From Symsagittifera roscoffensis (taxonomy: Eukaryota > Xenacoelomorpha > Acoela > Convolutidae), in NCBI RefSeq assembly GCF_963678635.1, contig NC_087064.1, positions 7,413,671 through 7,477,670 on the forward strand: a stretch of 64,000 bases of DNA. Reading direction: 5' to 3'. The translations under genes and the position numbers were made by a program. A model generated the notes under the pieces. It was given only the letters and a program-made list of their open reading frames with translations, was not told the origin of the DNA and did no database searches. Shown piece by piece: positions 1 through 10,881 of this stretch (positions within the stretch are counted from its first letter, which is position 1; every line of letters starts with the position of its first letter).

Positions 1-1384
1 TGAATTGATCGGACTCGTCCAAATTTTGCGCCACCGGTATCAGATCCGACCTATCAAAGCCCATGTCAGTCCAGGTTTTGACTGGCATGACACTGACCAC
101 TGCACCGGTGTCTAACAGTCCTTTCACTGAAAGTTGTCTGCCCTGCACATCTAGCATATGTGCTGCCAGATCGGCTTCGCAACCTATGTGGACCGTATCC
201 TAGTGAGAAGATTCTTCCTAAAACAGCTGAACTCTTACTGTTTGGGTTTAGGACCAGGCATACTTTTCTGTTGTTACTAAGTTCAAATAAATTTCTCATC
301 CTAAACGTCGCCACTACAGCTTGATTTGGTTTTAACTTAACGATCTAGGAAAATTGACACATTCGCCTGATAAATCAAGATCCTAATAACAGGTTTCTTT
401 TCAAATCCGACCTATTGAAAACCATATCGGTCCAGGTGCTTATGGGCTTGACACTGACAACAGCTCCAGTGTCAAGCAGTCCAGTACGTGTGCTGCCAGA
501 TTGGCTTCACCACCTATGTGGACCGCATCCTGTTCAAGCATGGCATTGTGTCCAATTCGTCGTACCTTAAGCTCCTCTTGACTGGTGAGGGCCATTGACC
601 TCTTAATAAGGTCCATCTACTCTCATCAGTCTCGGCCCACCTGTTGTGAGTAACGCTCTCACAGCCCTAGAATCCAACTTTGGATCTTTTTCCCTCAGGA
701 TCTCTGCATAGAATTTCAGGTGTACCAGGGTGATTTCTGACGGCTCACTAAAGTTCTTCACCACCTGATTACCCGCGACCGATTTGGTCGACATTATCTT
801 GCTTCTCTCACTTTTCATACCGAAGGTCTTCCCTGAGATGACATTCAATTTCAAACCCCATTTCTTGGGTTCCCGGTTGTCTTCTTCTTTCACTGTCTTC
901 TCCAGGGCATCCAGTTTCTCGTGCAACTCTGTATTTTCCAGTTAAGACCTCACCCATTGTTCACTTTCTTTCGTAGCTAACTCTTGTTGAACTTTTTTCA
1001 ATGCGGTCCGAGCCGCCAGACCATAATCTACCTTGAGCGCACTAGCTGGTGCAGCCTCCAGTTTTGAGTCAATCGCGTCATCCGGCAAGGTATTTAGCTT
1101 TTTGGTTGTGAATTTGCCTTGGGTCACTTCTTTCTTCCGCGACTCAGCTTGGTTCATCAGGCATGCTTGGATAGCTTTTACTCCTGAAAGCGCCTCCTCG
1201 TGGAGTGGATGCTTCGCGTCCGCTACTGCATCCAAAACTGAGTGCAGTCCAAGTTGTAATGTCCTTCCAGATTGCAAATGAAACATCTAGGTCCATATTT
1301 CATTATGAGCACTCTCAAGTAATCTTCCTGGTCCTCATCAGTTGCGTCAACGTCGTCAAGAAAGTAACCAATCGCTTTCTTGTT
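1..1384 (-). pseudogene. Ty3/gypsy gag-protease remnant (part downstream of the Polinton insertion)
   Basis: Read on the minus strand, this continues the gag that is interrupted at 25224. It has a CCHC zinc knuckle at 1244-1285 (CFICNLEGHYNLDC), then a spacer at 942-1286. At 603-926 is a pre-protease region whose residues (NFSEPSE, RALLTTGG) match the plus-strand element at 56.6 kb. Two partial protease pieces follow, at about 420-560 and 60-205; the second contains LLDTGA. A fragment that should lie downstream of the protease (LNPNSKSSAVLGR) sits between them at 205-300, so the end is rearranged. Frames change several times. The pol part would lie left of the window. It is the same family as the 54-63 kb element but clearly diverged. 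Confidence 0.8.
1379..1384. repeat. 6-bp target site duplication, left copy (CTTGTT)
   Basis: CTTGTT lies directly outside the left terminal inverted repeat, and the same six bases lie directly outside the right one at 25218-25223. Six-base duplications are the published signature of Polinton integration. Removing the element and one copy restores continuity of the gag gene on the minus strand. Confidence 0.9.
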
Positions 1385-1695
1385 AGTAGTATATGTTGGA
1401 TGAAATCAGCCGGGGGGTGATGACCCGATGTATTAACATAGACTATAGAGTATCCGGTCATCACCCTATGTATTAACATAGGCTACAAATTTCCCAATGT
1501 AATAAGATACCAGGTTTCAGATGGTAAGTTTCAAATATTTTTGGCGCCCAAAATTCCCATTTTTTAGTATAGTGTATAGATTTCCCTATGTATTAGAAAT
1601 TCTTTGTAGGGAATTAAGAACTCATTAAGATAGGGAATAGGATTCCTAATGTATTCCGATGGTAAGGTTTCAGATGGTGAGGTGGTATGTTTCAG
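1385..1695 (+). repeat. Polinton left terminal inverted repeat
   Basis: This is the reverse complement of 24870-25217, with indels. Outer motif AGTAGTATATGTTGGATG pairs with AGTAGTATATATTGGATG. A G-tract follows at 1412-1417 (C-tract in the right copy), then GGTGATGACC...GGTCATCACC, which can form a subterminal hairpin, and copies of the short motif TTTCAGATGGTAAG. Similarity fades inside about 1695. Confidence 0.88.
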
Positions 1696-1744
1696 AAAAT
1701 TAAACTGGTACCCGAACTTTTTGGCGCTCGATTTTTCCGATGTT

Positions 1745-1896
1745 CCAAATTCTAGGTTTTTTCTTAATCAAAAAACAATATATTGTCAACCGAAACGTAG
1801 CGTTTAGAAAAAGTTTTTGAAAAAAAGGTTATTTACAGAGAAAATGTATTAATTCACAGCCTCGTATACAATTTTACTACATAATCTCTTACAATT
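1745..1896. other. AT-rich spacer inside left TIR
   Basis: AT-rich sequence between the terminal repeat and the polymerase C-terminal fragment. No gene or clear site is visible. Confidence 0.5.
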
Positions 1897-3314
1897 TTAG
1901 AGCTTTAGTATATATTCCATCACATTCAATTCAACTTCCCGTTTAGGGTAAAAATAAATAAATCCTTTTTTAATTTCTTCATCTCCAGAGTCTTCTAATG
2001 CGCGTTTGTTCAGCAGCGCTTTGCTGTTAAACTTATGTTTTGACTTTTCTATCATAACAGCAATACGTTTTACTACACAGGCATAACATTTCGGTGCATC
2101 TGAACTCCTCCTTGAACCATCCTGGTTCTCTCTTGTCTTGTTTCTTATGTTTAGAGCAACAAGTACGGGGGAAAAAGTTGTTTTTCGCATCTGCTCTGAA
2201 ATCGTCTCGACAGTCCACGAAATTGCTCCGGATCACAACCCGATTTTTCAAGAAAAGAATTAAAATTCTTGGTAATAGATTTCTCAAGACTAGTTATACT
2301 GCAAGAGCTCGAAACAAACACAAATTGTCATTGTATGGTTTTTTGTGTTTTGATCCGCAATCAAATAATTAACATGGTTATTCCTCAGAAGTGGTTCGGG
2401 AATCACTGAGTCTGGACACCTCATGGGTACGTTTTTGAGTAAGGCGGCAAAAATGCTCACATTAGTAATCAACTTGAATCGCCATTTTGTCTTTTGTCTC
2501 TCTTGTGTACAAACTTCATTGATATCTTGCTTATTGACCTTGTTCTGTATAGTCGTCAAGTCTGCTTTAGTACAAAGCAGCATAGATTTATCAAAGAGTG
2601 TGTTAAGTTCATGAGCGTAGAAATAACGATATTTGCCGGTTTCTATATTACGTAACACAAATGTCAAGGCAACGTTGTTGATTTTTGCTGCAAAATCCAG
2701 TTTTTCAAAGACTTGATTCAGCTTTTCATTCACTAGATAAAGATCTAGTTTTGAGTTTTGAAAATTGAAAAGCTTGTGGCGTCATTTTCCACCTCAGTAT
2801 CTGTCAAGAAGTGCTGACAGGCATTCAACTCATCTTGTAGCTGATCACTATCCTCCTCGTTTTCGAAGATTTTATTCAAATCAGCAGCAGAATCACTCGC
2901 TTTCAACCCGTGATCTTTGTTGCGATGTTGTTGAAGTGAATAATAGCTTGGAAATTCTTTTTCACACGATACACACTTTGTTGACTTTGGGGTTGACTTT
3001 GCGTGCTTCTTGCTTGACTGGAAATTCATTTCTTGCTGCTTGTAAGTATAAAATTTACATTACGGACAAGAAATAACTCCTACCCGCAACTCTTGCGATG
3101 TCGAGCCGCATTGGCTCTACTGTACTCTTTTACCACAGTCCTCGCAATTCACTTTCTCATTCCTGTTGAGTTCTGGCATCTGAAAAAAAGTGGGAGATTT
3201 AGCTTGTAGCAAAAATAAATAAAAATACATGGCACCTGCCGCATTTTGTCGAAAAAATTGAAACAATTTCCACATCTTGTCAAAAAAATTGAAACACTTT
3301 TCGCATCTTGTCAA
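1897..3314 (-). pseudogene. Protein-primed DNA polymerase B, copy 1: N-terminal zinc-finger region joined to the extreme C-terminus
   Basis: Reading down from 3314, a Cys-rich N-terminal segment is followed by a C2H2 finger (KCVSCEKEF...H...H, about 2900-2970) and an acidic stretch. Then comes the conserved Polinton polymerase N-terminal region at 2290-2733 (includes EVCTQERQKTKWRFK). At about 2235-2290 the sequence jumps to the C-terminal tail (WFKEEF, EMLCLCSKTYCCYD, then FIYFYPKR). The whole exonuclease-palm core is missing, so this copy cannot be a polymerase. The C-terminus lies beside the TIR, the expected end of a minus-strand polB. The stretch 2290-3029 is nearly identical to copy 4 at 18276-18990. 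Confidence 0.75.
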
Positions 3315-3548
3315 AAAAATTGAAACACTTTTCGCATTTTGTCAAAATTATTGAAACACTTTTCGCATTTTGTCGAAAAAAATTGAAATATTTTCCAAAA
3401 CTTGTCAAAACATTGAAACACTATTCGCATCTTGTCAAAAAAACAGAAACATTTTTCGCATTTGGTCAAAAATTTGAAACACTTTTCGCATTTGCAGGAA
3501 AAAAGTGAAATACTTTTTGCATCTTGTCAAAAAACAAAAATTTTTTGC
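3238..3548. repeat. AT-rich minisatellite, unit about 31-35 bp (block 1)
   Basis: About nine or ten imperfect units of the form GAAACACTTTTCGCATCTTG followed by TCAAAAAAATT. Related blocks lie at 11140-11391 and 19758-20155. In each case the block sits between the polymerase N-terminus (minus strand) and the plus-strand gene block. Open frames crossing it are low-complexity products of an 11-residue period. Confidence 0.85.
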
Positions 3549-3990
3549 AAATTTTGTAGTTTTGTACTTTACGAACTCTTTCTAGAAAAGCTGAACCGGT
3601 AGTTTGTGTGGAAGCTAGTTTCTGGTTAGAACATAAACAGTGATTTTTGAATTTTTTGCGTAACAGTCTTTTCTTTGCAACACTTTGCATTTTTTCTGAT
3701 CCTTTCCTTTTCAAATTGTGATGAACAGCGCGGTCAATTTGACTGAAAACTTCGCCAGTTGATGAAAAAACATTCGAATAAAACTTCTATTCTTACAGAT
3801 GGTAAAGACAATCAATAGTATGTGGAACTTATAATTTTGCAAAGAACAGTAAGAATTTTGGGTAGAGACATAAAAACTGTTGGTTACTAAATGTTTTTCG
3901 TAAAAATCACTGGAAACAATAATAAATAGAGATTTTTGACAATAATCTGAATAAAAGCTGGGAAGAGCTTGCACATAGCTGCAGCCATTT
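3549..3990 (-). other. Conserved non-repetitive segment with a basic reading frame
   Basis: Minus-strand frames contain a basic stretch (KRLLRKKFK, then SNQKLASTQTTGSAFLERVRK) that recurs at 11391-11880 and in part at 20155-20270. The frame changes within about 400 bp in both fuller copies, and copy 2 has 67 extra bases. It could be a decayed small gene or simply duplicated leader DNA. I recognise no family. Confidence 0.25.
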
Positions 3991-4022
3991 GGAACGATGA
4001 TTTTTGCTGAGAATTGTGGATT

Positions 4023-4029
4023 TATATAG
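4023..4029 (+). promoter_or_regulatory. Possible TATA box for the plus-strand gene block, copy 1
   Basis: TATATAG occurs 92 bp before the ATG at 4115. The same heptamer at 11931-11937 is 93 bp before the equivalent ATG at 12024. The conserved spacing is the only evidence. Confidence 0.3.
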
Positions 4030-4114
4030 GAACACTAACTACTACACAATTCCATGTGAGGAAACTTCACTCAAAATTTCAATTTTAGTTCTATTTCCTT
4101 TTATGGTTAATTGA

Positions 4115-5640
4115 ATGACTCATATTGTTTACTTCCATTTTCCTTTAATCTCAAAATCATTTCTCTTGTTTCTCTGTATCCTATCAGTCTGTTCTCCTGA
4201 TGGAAATTGTATTCAAGAAAAGACACTAGTCCCAATTATATTGAAGTCTCAAAAAAACAAACAAGAATTGGGAGATTTGCTCGGTCCAAAAAGTCCTACA
4301 AGAGAAAATTTGTTTTGAACCTTGCTTTCGATTATGCAAGAAAATTGAGTTGGGACAACTCGAAATAGACAGCAAGTCTATCTTAGTGAAAAAGAAGGAA
4401 AAGCGATCTCGGCAATTAGAAATACTGTGGTTCACGATGCTGAAAACTTTGGACTCGTTACTATATTGGAACTCACTTCTGACAAGGAGTCAACTATGGA
4501 TCAGGAGATTACCGACTGCAACAATGTATGACATAGCAACTTAAAATAGAAGACAAGTTTGTGTCACGTCCAAGAAGTAAAACAATAACAAACTTCCCTA
4601 CATTCAGATTCGACTCTTCACGGCAAAAAGAATGAAGCAATGAAACAAGTTGCCTATGTCAACTATACTTTTAACAAATTCAAAGAACGGTCCCAAATTT
4701 TGAGATACTTTATCTTTGTTGAGAACTGTAATGTACAAAAATTGAGTTATTCATGTTTTTTGTCTTGTAATTTAAATATTTATCCATAAAACCCATAAAA
4801 TCGTTTTTTTTTATCATTCACGTTGAGCAGCATGAGTTGGAAAATTGGTTTTTTAAGAAATTTAGTCTTAAAACTTCACAATAAGTTTAGACTTTTCATA
4901 TTCATCTTGAAGAAAAGTCCCACAAAAATTTCTTTAACAATTATAAAATCACAAAATTTAACAAACTTGCAGAATTTGGATATAGGCTCCCAAATATGTC
5001 ATTTTGAGTGGACATAATAGTAGAAGAAAAATTCTCACAGGATACAGATCCGATACCAAAAAAAAGAAATTATAGAATATCGTAGAATTGGAAATCAATT
5101 GAAAAATAATCAATCTTTACAACTACAAAGTGCAGAATATGATACGTTTTATATGATAAGTGATCAGAATATGATAAATGATATACTTCCTCCAATACTA
5201 GTTTATGTAGAGACATACAAAAAATCTTGCATCATTATTGACGAATGCACTGTAGAAAATGAACGTACAGAAATTAAAGGAAATTCTAAGAACTTTTGAG
5301 ACTAAAAAGAAAGGTTTTTTTGTCAAATACGAAAAGATAAAAACTTATTTGTTTGTACCTGTATTGTTTTGGACCCTGACGGAAACTTAGAAAAAAGGGA
5401 CCAAAATTTAATTTTGGAGTTTTTATTGGATACGGAAATTCCTGTATGGAATACTTTTTTGCAAAATCCAAAATCTTTAGACTACATGCAATTCTACATG
5501 ACTCTGCTGGATCTGTAAAATCTACTGCGAAAAAAGGAGCTGGGTTTTGTTATGTTGCATCTAGTCTGCCCAGTTGTTGGTCACGTGACTGGAATGATTT
5601 TCTGTTTATATGTTAAAATATTTTTTTCATCAGTATATGC
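4115..5640 (+). pseudogene. Putative secreted or surface protein, copy 1 (broken)
   Basis: The first frame (4115-4318, 67 aa) begins with a hydrophobic stretch (SKSFLLFLCILSVCS) that looks like a signal peptide. The remainder to about 5640 is spread over several frames and can be followed only by comparison with 12024-13541 and 20270-21400. The last part contains GYGNSCMEYFF and KIFRLHAILHDSAGS, conserved in all copies. Cysteines in the middle part fit an extracellular domain. Some Polintons carry envelope or fusogen-like genes, but I see no feature that proves this role. The gene is non-functional here. Confidence 0.45.
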
Positions 5641-5697
5641 ATTGTTTGATTGTTAATCATTTTAACCAAAAAACTGCAGAAAAAACAGTTAACAAAA

Positions 5698-6165
5698 TGA
5701 ATCTGGTTGTTTTGGATACTGAATGTATTGAAAACAATATAGTGGAAGAGTTAGGAGTTTGTTAGGATGGACAAATTGAAGGATATTCCTTTCTTCCTCC
5801 CGAAAAATTCAAACCAAAATACCAATCTTCTTGGTGTACAAAGCATCTTCATGGAATCAGTTGGAGCAATGGTTACAAAAACTAAATTGAACTTGAAAAA
5901 ATCTTGAAAAATCTAGAATCTACAGAAACGCAATTTTTTGGAAAAAGATATGAAAATGTAAGATTGTGTCAGAATTTTTGTAAACAAAGATTATTACTTT
6001 GAATTATAACGCTTGCCCTAAAGTTCAGTTTTTGAAATGCAAAGATGAAGAATATAATTGGAAGTGGAGCAACTAGCCATTTTGTCATGCAACAACTCTT
6101 CACTGGGCAGAGAGAAAAACCTTTGCATACGAAACATGAACTCGTTTTTTTAAACAAAATGTGAA
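5698..6165 (+). pseudogene. DEDD-exonuclease-like Polinton ORF, copy 1
   Basis: The ATG at 5698 opens with NLVVLDTECIE, where hydrophobics followed by D-x-E resemble motif I of DEDD 3'-5' exonucleases. A TAG at 5764-5766 ends the frame after 22 residues. Downstream blocks (GYSFLPP, HGISW, CPKVQFL, PFRHATT) continue in shifting frames. Related copies lie at 13600, 15553, 34932 and 36747. The exonuclease reading is inference from motif shape; the conserved block order shows it was once a gene. Confidence 0.45.
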
Positions 6166-6219
6166 TCATAATAATCCTAATGTACTACCTTTTTCAAGCT
6201 TTTTGATTTAAGAGTTAAG

Positions 6220-6484
6220 ATGGTCGATCCAATTGACAAGCCCGTAAATTTGAGAAATTTTGTTTTTGATGAAGAAAATCATGAACGAAAATCATGGAAG
6301 TTGTTTGGACGTACATGTAATAGATCTCTTTTAGTTTTTTTTGTGCCAAATGTTTTGTTATACTTTTGATGCTAGTATGTGCAATCGTTCGAGTTATGTT
6401 ATCCACAACATGTGAAGAAACAACAGTTTCCGTAGCTATCTTATCAAGTACAGTCGGTTATATTCTACCTTCTCCAAAGCTATG
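6220..6484 (+). pseudogene. Single-pass membrane protein linked to the ATPase, copy 1
   Basis: The ATG at 6220 starts a frame with FGRTCNRSLL and then a hydrophobic segment. It is frameshifted in the membrane segment near 6345, after which CAIVRVMLSTTCEE and GYILPSPKL can be read in another frame. The intact version is at 21417-21680. It directly precedes the ATPase start, as in the intact block. Confidence 0.6.
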
Positions 6485-6554
6485 AATAAGATAATATTTA
6501 CCGAGGAACAAATTTTTATTTCCCTAGTTGGACCCAGTGGATCTGGAAAATCTC
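6483..6554 (+). pseudogene. Packaging ATPase, N-terminal stub (copy 1), cut at the Walker A motif
   Basis: About 24 residues ending in the Walker A motif GPSGSGKS. Just after it the sequence switches to the reverse complement of polymerase B (reading TMKLLG on the minus strand). The same joint occurs at about 14545 and 16268. The Walker A glycine-lysine is intact here, but no ATPase domain follows. Confidence 0.7.
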
Positions 6555-9037
6555 TCCTAGAAGTTTCATTGTTTCGGCTACTACGCCAGACAATGGATTT
6601 TTATCGCCCGCTCGTCTAGTATCACTAACAGACTGAAAAAAAACTTTTAAAAACTTTACTCGGTGCGGTGTGTATTGTACAAATTGATGAATTTTTGTAT
6701 ACTGTAGTCCAAGATCCAAGTAAAAGTTGAAAAGTGATGTGATAAGTATTCCGTTGGTTAACTTGAAACTCGATATCAAAATTCGTTGCAGTTGTTTTAA
6801 CAAATCGTTTTCTTCCGCATATGTCTTCATATATTTCCCAATATCGTTTCTGGTAACATCAATATTTTTGAAAATAGGGTAGAAAATGGAGAATTTCGCT
6901 TTGAGCTCATCTGGAACACTCAGATCGCATTGCACGTAGCCGAACAATTGTTCTTTTCAATTGTTTTGCACTAGTGAATTGACAAAGAGAAAGTCTGTTG
7001 AAGGGAAAAGGAGTTCTAACTTGATATTTTACGTCTACATTGTTTTTAAATTGAAAACACCAACTACACTCCCACATTTCTTGTATAAAGCATCTTTTTT
7101 CTCAAAAATAATCTTTTCGATGCTCATCCATTTCTCTTGTTTTAGTTCCTCGTTGATATCATCATCAGTTAGGCTCGGCCTAGCTTCTTGAAAAGGTTAA
7201 AAATGGAAATAACAACCCATTGCTTCAAAGACAGTCTTACAATGGTTGCAATAACCATCAACACAAAAGCAATCCATTTTTTTCTGGTTTCATGTAGTAA
7301 CTCTCAGTTTTGCATTCAGGTCTGGTTGCTCGAAATTATGACATGACGATATTTTTAAACATTCCAACTCGATTCTGCCTTGCCTTGAATTTTTGTGTTT
7401 CTTCATCGTCCCATATCGTATACAATTCTGTGGGCATACCCTGACGCATAGAATAAGGATAGAGTTGACTAGCATCAATAAGAACGATTGATTTACACAA
7501 GTTATTTGATTTTTGAATAAACGTTTTGTTTGCTACCACTTTCCTTGTGAAAACAATTGAGGGAACACCGGTCATTTCTTCCCGTATTTTTCCAAGCAAG
7601 TCACTATCACTCGAAAAGAATGGTTAAAATTTATAGTCGGTTGACTTATGTAGACAGATATTTGCTAAACTCGGTAGTGTGCAGCCGAGCTTTAACATGT
7701 CTATCCGGGTGTCTTGATAAAATTCAATTATTTTCTGCATAGCATCAAGGGTAGGAACAACACACTTGTTGTTATACCACTAGAGAAAAACTCGAAATGT
7801 TGACATCTGTTCCTGTTCCCAGATAGATTTCAAGTAGTTATTGCTTTCCAATCCATTGAATGGTTTGGTTTTAAGCCCGAGTTGTTTCAAGGCTTGCTCT
7901 TCAGTTAATCCAGTATTGAGAAGGTTCCGAAATTCGTCATCCTCTTTATCGAGATGGTTGCTATACTTCAGTTTGCTGTAGAAGTCATCGTACGAGGGTA
8001 GTTGTTCATCAAGCTTGTTGGGAATATCAATTCACTCGTAAGTTTTATTAGATCTCACTGGCTTTGTAAGCTTTTAGAAAAGAGTCTAAAGTACTAGCTC
8101 CACCCAAAAACTTCATAATGTCCAGAAGTTGAACATCTCCAAATTTGAAGAAAACAAAATCGTTTGCTTTCTTGATAACTGAAGGTTCAATTTCTTTTTC
8201 GTCGAAAAGGTAGGGAATGAGGTTTATATCACACCGACCACTGTTGAATCCAAACACTGACAGAGTTTTGGTGTATCTCTCTAGATTGTGCATCAAATCA
8301 ATCAATTGTTTTTTTTGAATCTGAGAAAGTGAGCGGATGCGTCTGTTTCTTCCTCATCTTCGATACATTCGTCATCGTACTCTCTTGCTTCACTCTAACT
8401 GAAACTACATCGTTCAATAAGGATGCTGAAAATCGTGTGTAGCCGCTTTTTGATATTATTTTCAATTTCCAGAAACTTTTATTGCATTTCAGCTTTATTT
8501 TTCTCCACCAATAATTCCAAGTTTGCCACAAAGTCGATTCGGTCTTTGCATCGTAGAAATTTTGAGATAGATTGAAAAATGTATCGCAAGTTGGGCACCG
8601 GAAGCATTTGAAGAAGTTTTCGATATTTTTGACGTAAGTAATGTGGTTATTGTATCGTAGAAGTTTAACTGTATTCCCGTTTTTACCGATACTTCTCCGA
8701 GTATTTTCTATTATCTTTCTTGCGATGTTGTTGAAGTGAATAATAGCTTGGAACTTCTTTTTCACACGATACACACTTTGTTGACTTTGGGGTTGACTTT
8801 GCGTGCTTCTTGCTTTATGGAAATTCATTTCTGCTGCTTGTAAGTACAAAATTTACATTCCGGACAAGAAATAACTCCTGGCACACAATTCATGCAATGT
8901 CGAGTCGCATTGGCTCTACTGTACCCTTTACCACAGTCTCGATCGCATTTCCTTTTCTCATTCCTGTTGAGTCCTGGCATCTGAAAAAAAAGTGTGAGAT
9001 TTAGCTTGTAGCAAAATAAAATAAAATTACATGGCAC
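6555..9037 (-). pseudogene. Protein-primed DNA polymerase B, copy 2 (most complete core)
   Basis: From 9037 down: Cys-rich N-terminus (CDRDCGKGYSR...CPECKFCT). A deletion near 8720 leads to the RYNNHITYVKN region, and a second joint near 8525 follows. The exonuclease domain is at 8048-8305 (VFGFNSGRCDINLI; the usual Tyr of the Exo II motif is Cys). Next comes a stretch at 7600-8000 with in-frame stops, then the palm motif IDASQLYPYSM at 7440-7480. The Cys-rich insertion CFCVDGYCNHC lies near 7250, and a region at 6555-6947 ends in GVVAETMKLLG. It stops there at the inverted joint, before the catalytic YxDTD motif. It is the longest collection of polymerase domains in the window, but broken in several places. 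Confidence 0.8.
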
Positions 9038-9049
9038 CTACAAAATTGG

Positions 9050-10402
9050 GAGATTCAAAAGTCCCGAAAAACTTTCGTTTATTTATACTTACTTTGAATA
9101 GTTTAAAATAGTTACACAAAGTACAGAGCGGTTGCTTTTAACGTAAAAGAAAATCAGAAAAAAATGATTTTTATTTGGTATTGCTTAGAGAAAATCAACC
9201 AATCAGAATTTAGTTTTCTTTTAGTAACACTGTTTGTTGGAAATCAACCAATCAGAATCCAGCATTTTCTAAAAACGAACGGTAAATCATTTTTTAAAAC
9301 TTCAATTATTATTTGAAAGATGACTATCAAAAACATTTGAGTTCCCTCGAGTTAGTTAACAAGAAAAAAAATTTCAATTGATTTTCTTATTGATGAAATA
9401 GATGTTGACTCTTATTTTTTCATAATTTTTTGCACGTTTTTTTGTACAAAATAGAGTTATCTGACTTACTCAATCAAAGAGTTTACTATTGATCCACATA
9501 TTGCGTATCAAAGCTTTAAACTTGCGACTGAATTACACCTCACGAGAAATAAAATTTGTTTATTCTCGGGAATTTGAAGTTAATCAGAAATTCGTACGAT
9601 AAAATATCAAAATCTCTTCTTATCCCCTACACTATACGCAAATTTGTAAGAACTCTCCAGCAAAGTTATTGATTCCTTCATTTCTTTAAGGTTTTTCAAA
9701 GCTCAAACTCCTGCTTGTATAGGTTTGGAATCAGATTTCCAGAGATTTGTTTTGAAAAAACCATCAACTTTCAGTTATCCTCTTAAATTTACATCAAATT
9801 CAAAAAACTTGACTATCTACTCAAAAATCAGTAAATTTTCAATGATAACATACCAAAATTTCAACTAATTTGATGAAAACTTTTTTTGGAAATGCTACTT
9901 GTTTGCTATTCTTTTGTTACTTATATCGGCAATATTTCTTAATTTTACAGCAAACAACTTTTAGTCATTTATTTTTGCGATTGCTTTTGTGTATATTTTT
10001 ACTTATTTAGGAGATTTAAGCCCTTAAAAAGATCCTCTGATTGGATACGACAACTAGAATAAAAATGAACATTTTTGTAATTGGAAACGACATTGCTTAA
10101 AATGGAGCTTTGTTTCCGATTGGACACGTCTTTTATTTAATAGTTCCATGAAAGGAAGCTGAAATCTGATTGGACACGACTACAATCCAAATAAGGAAAA
10201 TCAATTCCGATTGGTTAAACCCACATATTGGAGTTGAAGACACCCCTAACTCCTAACTAAAAATCATTTTTTTTTCAACTACCGTCAACTACCTCTTCTC
10301 TCAGCTCTAAACAGCTCAATTTCTACTTATCTTCCGTCAGCTACCCCCTCGCAGCTCTAAATCATTCTTGTTTTTACTCTTTTACCCAACTTATTGCTCA
10401 AA
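9050..10402. other. AT-rich region without recognisable genes
   Basis: About 1.35 kb, very AT-rich, with no credible coding frame. It holds scattered ACCAATCAG / CTGATTGG motifs, which become regular at 10036-10214. Part of it (9050-9430 and 9770-9930) is duplicated at 19200-19750, where the middle is deleted. Confidence 0.6.
10036..10214 (+). promoter_or_regulatory. Array of five GATTGG (inverted CCAAT) boxes
   Basis: Five copies of a T-C-Y-GATTGG-ACACGAC-like motif start at about 10036, 10077, 10115, 10165 and 10206, spaced 40-50 bp. They end about 190 bp before the ATG at 10403. GATTGG is the reverse of the CCAAT box bound by NF-Y. A promoter role is inferred from spacing and position. 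Confidence 0.35.
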
Positions 10403-10549
10403 ATGATCTTCTCAGTGAGTAAAAGCAACCTCATGTACTCTGTAGAGTTTTCGCCTGATCTTGTACAAAATCAAGTGCGAGAAACAATCTCTGGAGTTTT
10501 TCTGGCACGATTGGATTCCAAATCCAAGTTTGGCACATGGTGGAAGTGA
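10403..10549 (+). CDS. Small ORF of unknown function (48 aa), upstream of an overlapping ORF
   Basis: The ATG at 10403 (context CAAAATGA) opens MIFSVSKSNLMYSVEFSPDL and ends FGTWWK-stop. It has a normal soluble composition, unlike the surrounding AT-rich noise. The stop overlaps the next ORF, whose ATG is at 10537 in another frame. The two may be a translational pair or one gene with a frameshift. No family recognised. It exists once, while most of this Polinton is duplicated. Confidence 0.35.
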   Translation: MIFSVSKSNLMYSVEFSPDLVQNQVRETISGVFLARLDSKSKFGTWWK

Positions 10550-10881
10550 TGCAAAGGGATTTCAGCGAGCATCATATGACACAAGTACCCATGACAGAGA
10601 TTCAACTTGAAGAAATGCAAATAATGCAGGAAGTGTCTGAGCATGTGGGAATGAACTACCTCGTGATTCCTGACTCAATATTTGTGGCTCAACCAGTCGA
10701 CGACTTCCTCTCTCCTTGGGAGGAAGCAGGATCAGCCGAAAACCCCATCACAATAGATGAAGATGAGGGTTTCTCAGAAACACTGACGCCTCAAAACACC
10801 GCTCCACAACAACCACCAGCGATGGAACCTCGTCCAGCTCAGCGTTCTATAGCGAACCTCCAGAACTCTTCTGCTGATTGA
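10537..10881 (+). CDS. Acidic ORF of unknown function (114 aa)
   Basis: The frame runs from ATG 10537 to TGA at 10879-10881. It is Met/Glu/Gln-rich in the first third, has an acidic middle (ENPITIDEDEGF) and a Pro/Gln/Ala-rich tail, and ends with no membrane segment. The acidic plus Pro/Gln composition would suit a small regulatory or transactivator-like protein, but that is a guess. GC content is higher than in the flanks. An AATAAA lies about 10 bp after the stop. It overlaps the previous ORF by 13 bases, and GATTGG boxes lie upstream. No homologue recognised. Confidence 0.45.
   Translation: MVEVMQRDFSEHHMTQVPMTEIQLEEMQIMQEVSEHVGMNYLVIPDSIFVAQPVDDFLSPWEEAGSAENPITIDEDEGFSETLTPQNTAPQQPPAMEPRPAQRSIANLQNSSAD

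Noticed and set aside
66-314. 82-codon minus-strand frame as a gene
   Set aside because: It is a chimera of two out-of-order gypsy pieces in different original frames.
3238-3548. Regularly spaced repeats resembling a CRISPR array
   Set aside because: There are no unique spacers; the whole 31-35 bp unit repeats imperfectly, so it is a minisatellite in a eukaryotic transposon.
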